Of a stretch of DNA of 64,000 nt, positions 56,605 through 64,000 are shown piece after piece. The translations under genes were made by a program, and so were the position numbers. Every line of letters begins with the position of its first letter. The first letter of the stretch is position 1. Source of the DNA: Mactra quadrangularis (taxonomy: Eukaryota > Mollusca > Bivalvia > Venerida > Mactridae). Location of the stretch: positions 17,134,232 through 17,198,231 of the forward strand of contig CM046299.1 in the NCBI GenBank assembly GCA_025267735.1, given 5' to 3'. The notes below the pieces were generated by a model. The model saw nothing but the letters and a program-made list of their open reading frames with translations, did not search any database and had not been told where the DNA came from.

Positions 56605-59600
56605 TTAGCAACTTGAATATCTGAGTCCCGGCTGTGTATAATCTTGTTGATGAAAATAGTCATAACTCGCCGGGTACCAGTTTGAAGTGTATGATTCATA
56701 TCCACAATATGTGTTGTCCGAATAACAGTTTGTTGTGTCATACACTTCAGGGCTGGCACTTATGTATTTATTTTGTTGAGCAAATAAATGAATTTCATGA
56801 AATTGTTCGTCTACCGATTGCCTTGATGTATGTCTACTCTGTGATCGATTTCGTGACGACAACGCTGCTTTTCGAAGAGATCTTTGACCGTTCCTTTTTG
56901 AAATGACCGGATGTTGTATTGCCTCGATTTGACAAAGTACGTCATTTCCGCTTACTCCAGCAAGTGATTTGTGCGCCTTGACAATTGCTCTAAAATCGAA
57001 TCTGTACGTATATCGTTTACCAGCAACTTTGGTTAGAATGTTTTTATCATAATAGTATCTAAGGGCTCTGCTTAATTTGTCATAATTCATGTTTGGTTTG
57101 TTCTTTCTTTTACCCCATTTTATTGCAACATCGTCTGGATCTGTGATACGGAACTCACCAAGTGGACCTTCCCATCGGGTACATGACTCGCCGCTTTCTG
57201 TGGTGAGAAGTTCTAATAAGAATTGCCATAGCTGTATCTGACCTCCGTCTGAAAGTAAAATCAAAGGATAATATAAAATACATTGTATAGTAAGGGAAGA
57301 AAGTTTTAAACACCTAGTAGGGTAACAATAAAAACGAAATACAATAAAGTTCCATTATTGTGATCATCGTAATCAACGGTATTTGGTCTTTATAGCAAAT
57401 AGGTTTTAATACGGGGACATTTTCTTCTAAAACTAAGCATTTCGGATTTAAAAATTGTCAAAAATTGCATAACTTTGCATTAACCAATGTGATATTTATA
57501 ACATAACATACCATTTAGCTATAGATTTATAGCGGAACTTTACTTTATTACAATAACTTTAATGTTAATTATTGAGTACATATAACATTTAACTGTAATC
57601 ATATACAACACGCGCGTAGTAAATGTAGTTTTCGCTGATGATAATAAGGGATACAATTAAATCAAAGTATTTATGTTGATATTTGACATTTTACATATTT
57701 TGTCCCGCAATCTTCATACAAGCTAAATGTTAGTAACTTATTGATTTTATTCATTGTTTTTCCATTGTTTTTTAAAAAACTAGTAAGCGTTTGTAAAATA
57801 ATCGTCTTTCAACAGATGGTATACGTTTTCATTATTCAGGGATCACTTCTATTTCTGTGTTACAAATTGAAATCATTAATTTATCGTCAAAACACTTATA
57901 CATTTGTTACCAATTCATTTAACAAAATCACGGTCATTTAAAATACAAACTGACTTTAATAGCGTGATTGACAAAATTTGTACACTATGATCTAATGACA
58001 TTTATTCTAAACTTGCTATTTCATGCTCATTGATTATGTTCTTATGACCTTAGTGTAGTCACGATTGGATGTTTCAAAAAGTTCATTGATGTTTTTTGTT
58101 GTTAAAGAAAGTAGACCTACAACTACTCGTATTTTCGAATTAGATTTTACTGCGAGCGTGAGTATTTTGTTACATTAATGATGTTCAAAGGTTTTGAAAT
58201 ACATCTGATGTTTGGTGAAGGGCCATGATGAAAAATGATCCACAAAGGACGAAGATGTATAAAGCCCATAGACTACACTGTGGCTATAGATCAAATATCG
58301 AACAAAGAAAATGATGGAAACTAATGGGGTTTTAAATAATGAGAATCCATGTGAGCAGTTACAATAAAAAAACTAAATCGTCACGAAATGACACAGAAAG
58401 TTTAATTGTTAAATTTAGCTTGAACAACTTCTTTAAAATGAGCAATGAGAAAAAAGTGCGGCAACATTTCGTTCGGTTTATTATCATTTTCCGAACACGT
58501 CAATGGCATTACTTGTACTACCTGTATTTATGTTTCTACTTATTGCATATCTTTGTTTTTAATATCAAGAACTAGTGGTCATAAAGATATTGTAACCTTG
58601 TAATAACATAGGTTCATGGGGTTGAGCAAGAATAGCTTCGACTTCCACATTCCATACTAAGGATTGGTAATAGTACAGAATCCCTGGGCAGATATTATAA
58701 AAAGGGCACAAAACAAAATATCTAATATAAAGACATTATCAGAATATGATACTAAGTTCTTAAACTTTTATCACACGCAAATCATTTTAAAATATGAAAT
58801 TTTTACTTTAACTTACTTGATAATAACTTAGCCGCCTTAATCATCAACTCTTTATGGTCTACTTTCTTAGGTGTTGAAGGTTTCTTTTCTGAAAGCACAT
58901 AAATACAAATTTACGTAAATTTTAAGTCTATGACAACAGTGGTTATACTTTAAAATTAGGTTTTAGTCCTAAGTGACTTGATAATAATATTGTGACGTAT
59001 GTACAAAATCTAAACGATGGAAAAATGTAATCGCATGTTAAGCTCTGATTTTTATGGAAATGTAGCCTACTTTTGAATACATATACCCAAAACTATATAG
59101 CATCAACAAAGTTATTATTCTTTGCTTCTTGACTTGCCGTAGACGACAAATGTTTTGCTCTGGAATTTCAGACATTAATGCACCACTATTTATAAATTAG
59201 ATCACATTTGTCCCTAATATAACAATTGAAATCATTTTTTACAATATAATAATAATAGAACTTGAATGCATCTAAGGAGTATACACTGGGGGTCGTAATT
59301 TCTTTACACATGTATTTTCTCATACTTTCTTTATATTGTATTGCAAAAACAATTGCAGACACACTTTGTATTGTATTTTTATTATATATTTTTATATGTG
59401 AAAGATCATAATTGACTGTTCATGATAAGCCGTATATTAGTAGTAAAACTAAAAACGGCACGCAGTGTGACCAAGTATATTCCAAAACATCAACGGCAAC
59501 ATGCGCAACGAAACTTTTAGACCCCTGTATATGATACATTTCCAACTTACCAGTTACGGTTCTAGCAGAATCCACTGTCTGTATAGCACTCAATATATCA

Positions 59601-60097
59601 TCTAATGGATCAGTGGCGCCCTCTACCGTCTCACAGGATGAATCGCTTATTTCAACATCGGATATATCACTGTATGCTTGTATTGTGGAACACATGTTTT
59701 GATCCATTGAATGAAGGGATTCCTGATAATCTGAGTATGTTGGTGAGCACGATATTTGGTTTGAATACGAATCTACGCTGTTCGCAGGAATCGCTATATT
59801 CAGTTTCTGCTGCGCACTTCCGGTTGGACTGATATACAATGAAGCGTCTATTTCATTTAGATCGTCATATGTGTCAGGAACTCGCTGTTCACAACTTAAC
59901 AATCGTTCAACTTCGACTGAACTTCGGAATTCTTCGTGATTGCCAAACTGTAGTACGTCCGGTGAATTCCGGAACTCTTCGTAGCACACTGCTCGGATCA
60001 TGTCGGATGAACTTCGGAAATCGTCGTGATACCAATGTAAATCTGTAGTGTAGGAGCACTCGTTTATTTGCATCTGCTCGGACATTTCGTCAGTTTC
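56605..60097 (-). CDS. ETS-domain transcription factor (ERG/FLI-like), 3 exons seen
   Basis: Exons in transcript order: 59551-60097 (start ATG at 60085), 58817-58888, 56605-57248; 416 residues from that ATG. The ETS domain (about residues 204-290) is a winged helix-turn-helix that binds GGAA-core DNA. It has the three conserved tryptophans (210, 228, 247), the [13 protein letters not shown] recognition helix with DNA-contacting arginines at 263 and 266, and [14 protein letters not shown], the wording of the ERG/FLI/FEV and fly Ets21C/Ets65A group. The N-terminal half is acidic and Ser-rich with three copies of an EEFRSS-type repeat at about residues 21-65. No Pointed (PNT) domain is seen. The exon has a splice acceptor 12 bases before the ATG, so an untranslated or short coding exon lies upstream. 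Acts in the nucleus; target genes unknown. Confidence 0.85.
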
Positions 60098-61561
60098 CTG
60101 TAAAAGAAAAAAGGACTAAGTCAGAAAAGCATTTTTGTATGGTCTTTGATTTGCATAAATAGCAAGCAAACACGGTACATGCGAAGTGTTTGCTGTTTTA
60201 ACGTTAATTTTGGTGGCGCAGTATTTCCATTTTTTGATCAATAAAATCTTGCAGAATTAGCAACAAAATAAACAAGGTAAGTTTTATCGATAGATGTGCA
60301 TCAAACCGAAATATGTGCAACAATGAATTGAAAAGTATCTAAGGAAAAAAAGTAACTAAAATTTAAAAGCAATCAGTGAATAGCTAATCCATTTTCATGA
60401 ATTTAATCACGTGATGTGTAGGTAACGCGAATTTAGCTACAAACAGTAAATATAATTTAAATAAATTATATGAATGAAATCCCATAGATAGTTCATACTT
60501 CCTACATTGATATGGGTATTAAGCAGTTAGCATCACTTTATAAAGAAGAATACGCCCTTTGTATAAGTGTTGAATGAGGATTTGATTGCGTAAAAAACAA
60601 ACATCAGTGATGCAATTTCCGGAAAATATTTTGCCAAGTTTGATCTGAAAAAACCTATTCATGGCAAAATATTTGTCGCGTTTTTTCTAACACTTAGGAC
60701 ATATCTATATGAAATGGTATTCAAAGGTTCTGATTTTTGCATCCAATAATATGCACATCTCCTTTAAGATTGGAAATCAAAAGTCCAATGAAGCGAATAT
60801 TTAGACAATATTGCGTTTGTTTCATTTTTGATTTTCATTAATAACATATCAAATAGTTGTCAAACTGTAAAAAATAATTCAATTTGGTTTTAATATTGCC
60901 TTTCATTAAAGTTTATATCGCACGTGCGTTGGATTAATATACGCATGAAATAAATTGATATATAGATGTTTACATCTAGATTTATTTGAAATTGTGATAA
61001 AATAAAACAGTTGTATCCGTTCATCCAGTCACTTGGAAACTATCATTTTATTTACCATCTGTTTTCAAACTAAATTACAATACGCATACCAGAATGCCAT
61101 AAAACATATGTTGAAAATTGAATAATTTTGATAATAAAATTTTAGTAACGTTTTATTGTTCAACTAACGCGACCTCTTTGAAATTGCATCATTCACCTGT
61201 CCAGCACGCCAGACACGCGCCATTGAAATAAATTTCTATCGGACGAAATGCCCATTAATCATATATGAAATGAAATTTATTCATATAAAAAATAAATGAA
61301 TGAATTTATGTAAATACTTATATACTCAAATAATGTTGGTGTTGCATTTTAAATAGTTATTTTAGGGAGTTCGTTGAATAGTTTTAATTCATACCGTTTC
61401 CGTATAATGTTCGTAAGATAATTTATTTCTTCACGGAGAAAAGGACATTTCATTTTATCGGTTTTTATCACAATTTTGAAAGTAAAAGATTGTATATAAT
61501 AATATATATACATATATTTACATAAAATGATTCATAATATTGATAAATTCTGTTTAACTCT
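60098..61561. other. Sequence upstream of the ETS exon, nothing recognised
   Basis: Any 5' exon and promoter of the ETS gene should lie here or beyond, but no ATG-bearing exon with a phase-matched donor was identified. AT-rich, no repeat families recognised. Confidence 0.35.
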
Positions 61562-61722
61562 CAGGTGTGCATACATAAACCCCGCTGATTTAAATACTCG
61601 ATATTTGTTCGTGTTTCTTCGTGGAGAAGAACTGTTGTGTGCACTTTGTAATTGATGTATGAGAATAATTGAGCAGATATCGAATATTCAAATCAGTGGG
61701 GATTTACGTATTTATAATCCAC
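61562..61722. mobile_element. Small TIR element (ATAAACCC family), copy 4
   Basis: Left CATACATAAACCCCGCTGAT then TTAAATACTCGATATTTG; right GATATCGAATATTCAAATCA then GTGGGGATTTACG, the near reverse complement over about 33 bp. The longest and best-matched copy of the family. Confidence 0.7.
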
Positions 61723-63440
61723 TGGCAGTTATCAAAAACACTTTAAATACAATATATTGTAAATCAAATTACATACATATAATTTTTTTATTCCATTTAT
61801 GTCATTTTGACATATTGTCATGTACAATTACAATATCATGTTATGTATATATATTAAGTAATTACATGAAATGAGTTAGTTCATATGATGATCATAGCAA
61901 AATGTGCTAAAACATGATCAAAATTACATACATATGATAGTTATGAAAAAGTTTGAATAAAATGTTTTGGAGGAATGACATCAATTGTATAAACAAATAA
62001 GTCAATAAAAGAACAAAAAAAAACACACACATAAGTAAAGCGATTTTTATAATATTTTAAATATCGTATTTTCAAAACAAGGTAAGACTGTTATAGCTGA
62101 CAAAATGCATGCCCGATATTTTATTAAGTGCAACATAACGTGTTTAATAAAGTACACCTGTACGACTTGTAATAGAAGTAGAGCGGTTCAACTGTTGCAC
62201 TCTATGATCATTTTATAGTAGAATTTGTGGTCTGTGTTTTACGTCTTCTTTTCTCGCTTCAGATATATTAGTTTATTGAACCAGTTTTATAACTAAACCA
62301 CAGTTAATATTATAAACAAACTAAACAACGCATGTTTGTAAAAAACGCACTTTTACATGCGAGTTTGATTTGGTTGAACGTTATTTTTAGCATATAGTGC
62401 AATTAATAGTAATGCGCCAGAATTAACGCACTATAAATATACATGTTAATTTCAGGGAAACAGCTTTATAATACAGATATGCTATAATATAAAGTTAAAT
62501 GTACTTAAACGGATGTATTTTAGTTAAAATCACCATATGCATTTTTCCGTACTTATATACTAAGAACAGAAACGGTACAATTCCGAGCACAAGCTGGGTT
62601 TCTCGGAAAAGACAACACGGTTCAGATCAAAATTTAGTTCTGGGAACAAGCCGTACCCAGTTCGATATTTTTGGCGCCATAGATTTGATTCTATCTTTTA
62701 ACCAATTTTGTTTTCCGGACATACGTAAGTATTTGAGATTGTATTCATCAAATGAGATGGTTTTACCAACTGAATTTTCCGGACATGTAAAGTAAATGTT
62801 TGAGATAACATGGTTCTGATGAGATGATTAAACTATAATGACACTAATTGTCTGACATAATCTTGTGGTGAAGTGTCAAAATATAGTTACAGAGAATGTA
62901 TCGTAATTTTCTTAATTTGTTCAGGTTTTTATTTCTCGTAAAAATGTCAACTAAGTATTATCATATATATCAACAAAACCACGTAAAATTAATCAAAACA
63001 TGATTTTTTTCTATGCGGTTTTTATATTGATATAATCGTATATTGCGAAGAAAACAATATTGTTTTTCAATTTAAGTTGAAACTGATGTCCCCCCAAAAA
63101 AACCCTGACAACAAATCGTATATCATAACATAATGAGTATTTCAACTGATGGAATATCACATTCGTAGAAAATTTGACTTTTAATTACCTAGTTAATTAA
63201 TGATATGATAAATCATTTGAATTTTATTTTGGTTATTTGCACCTAACGGCTCTCATATTTTTTCTGTATATATATGTTTTAATTGTATTATACTGTGTAA
63301 CATGCATTGTGAGACTTTAATAAATAAATAAATGATATTAATATCTATAACATAACACTCGATCACGTAATGATACGCTGGAAAATTAACCAATTTTCTG
63401 CACATTTTTTGTTAAAAGTAAACAATATAAGTCATATACA
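61723..63440. other. Intergenic sequence, one unexplained 98-codon frame
   Basis: Mostly AT-rich. A frame at 62499-62795 on the plus strand has more balanced codon use than its surroundings and contains a run rich in Arg, Ser and Thr, but it has no recognisable domain, no conserved start context and no splice partner. I do not call it a gene. Confidence 0.3.
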
Positions 63441-63801
63441 GCTAATGCCTCAGTCCCATAAAATCGTGGCTTGTTGCGGACCCGTACATGCAGACAGTCG
63501 TGGGCTGTTGGAAGCCTTGCGTATTAAGGTGACGGTACGCACATGGCACAAAACAACACACCCGCGCGGAGCCGTAGCTGGGAGATATGCAAGTTTATTC
63601 CATACTCGGCCACGATTGTGTTCACGATTTGACTTTGAAACTGCTACGTGTATCCATAGCTCATCTCGCGGACCCTGGTAAAAACGTAACAGTCCGTACG
63701 GGTACGCAAGAGTTCGTACAAGTCCATGCGGAGCCTGATCGCACGGCGCCCTTACGGTTCCCTCACGGCTATTTTTATGTTTATGGGACTGTAGCATTAG
63801 C
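63441..63801. mobile_element. 361-bp GC-rich TIR element
   Basis: Left end GCTAATGCCTCAGTCCCATA AA and right end TTTATGGGACTGTAGCATTA GC are reverse complements over 22 bp with two mismatches. The interior is GC- and CpG-rich compared with the surrounding AT-rich DNA and has frames of about 100 codons on both strands with no family likeness. No clear target duplication. Confidence 0.6.
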
Positions 63802-64000
63802 CAGGGAATAGTGAAACATTATCTTCTCTTTGGAATTATGAATATACATGTAGTTTGCTTTTTTAATCGCATTTTCATATTATCAAAATTTTGGTTTGAT
63901 TACATGGTATGAAGATTTTTAGATTCATAATGGGAATGCCAGTCGACAAGTAGTGAGAACTTGGTCGACCCCTCTGATATTTTGTATCAAAGATACTTTT

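Noticed and set aside
62499..62795. 98-codon plus-strand frame
   Set aside because: Somewhat gene-like composition but no domain, no partner exon and no start context; kept only as an unexplained stretch.
63450..63797. 115-codon minus-strand frame
   Set aside because: Lies wholly inside the GC-rich TIR element and overlaps comparable frames on the other strand; length is explained by GC content.

Overview
The window looks like nuclear DNA from a marine invertebrate, most likely a mollusc. It is AT-rich, its genes are split by short exons and long introns, it is crowded with short non-autonomous transposons and tRNA-derived SINEs, and its proteins (a GIMAP-type GTPase, an ETS factor, a paired SLC22 carrier) look animal but not vertebrate. 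The phylum is inferred from repeat style and gene content; a database search would settle it.

Layout. 1-4049: no recognisable gene; two copies of a tRNA-derived SINE, a 482-bp terminal-inverted-repeat (TIR) element bounded by TTAA, and a small cluster of alternating inverted motifs. 4050-10793 (+): eight-exon gene for mitochondrial ribosomal protein mL37 (MRPL37), followed by a 42-bp minisatellite that probably lies in its 3' UTR. 10794-13133: repeats. 13134-15374 (-): three-exon AIG1/GIMAP-type GTPase. 15375-18827: 3' end of a dead LINE, otherwise unannotated. 18828-29395 (+): nine-exon mitochondrial acyl-CoA dehydrogenase of the IVD/LCAD catalytic type, with mobile elements in all eight introns. 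29396-35299: repeats only. 35300-40769 (-) and 41772-47821 (+): two intact nine-exon SLC22-type organic ion transporters arranged head to head as a 12.5-kb inverted duplication. 47822-56604: intergenic, with a 590-bp (ATC)n-rich tract and a 200-bp pentanucleotide array. 56605-60097 (-): ETS-domain transcription factor resembling the ERG/FLI group. 60098-64000: no recognised gene, two TIR elements.

The genes do not form a pathway. MRPL37 and the acyl-CoA dehydrogenase are mitochondrial housekeeping genes; the GIMAP-like GTPase, the ETS factor and the SLC22 pair are independent loci. All exon models were built by hand from reading frames, GT-AG junctions and phase matching. Each of the five models (the SLC22 model twice) gives an uninterrupted protein of the length expected for its family.

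The most interesting signal is the inverted SLC22 pair. Exons 2-9 have identical lengths in both copies and some exons are nearly identical in DNA (exon 7 differs at one of 118 bases), while exon 1 and exon 6 are clearly diverged. This mosaic suggests gene conversion between the arms. The repeat content is also unusually readable: two hAT-like elements with 8-bp target duplications, two PIF/Harbinger-like elements with 3-bp duplications (one nested inside a SINE), at least four SINE families with mosaic copies, and several unnamed TIR families with more than one copy.
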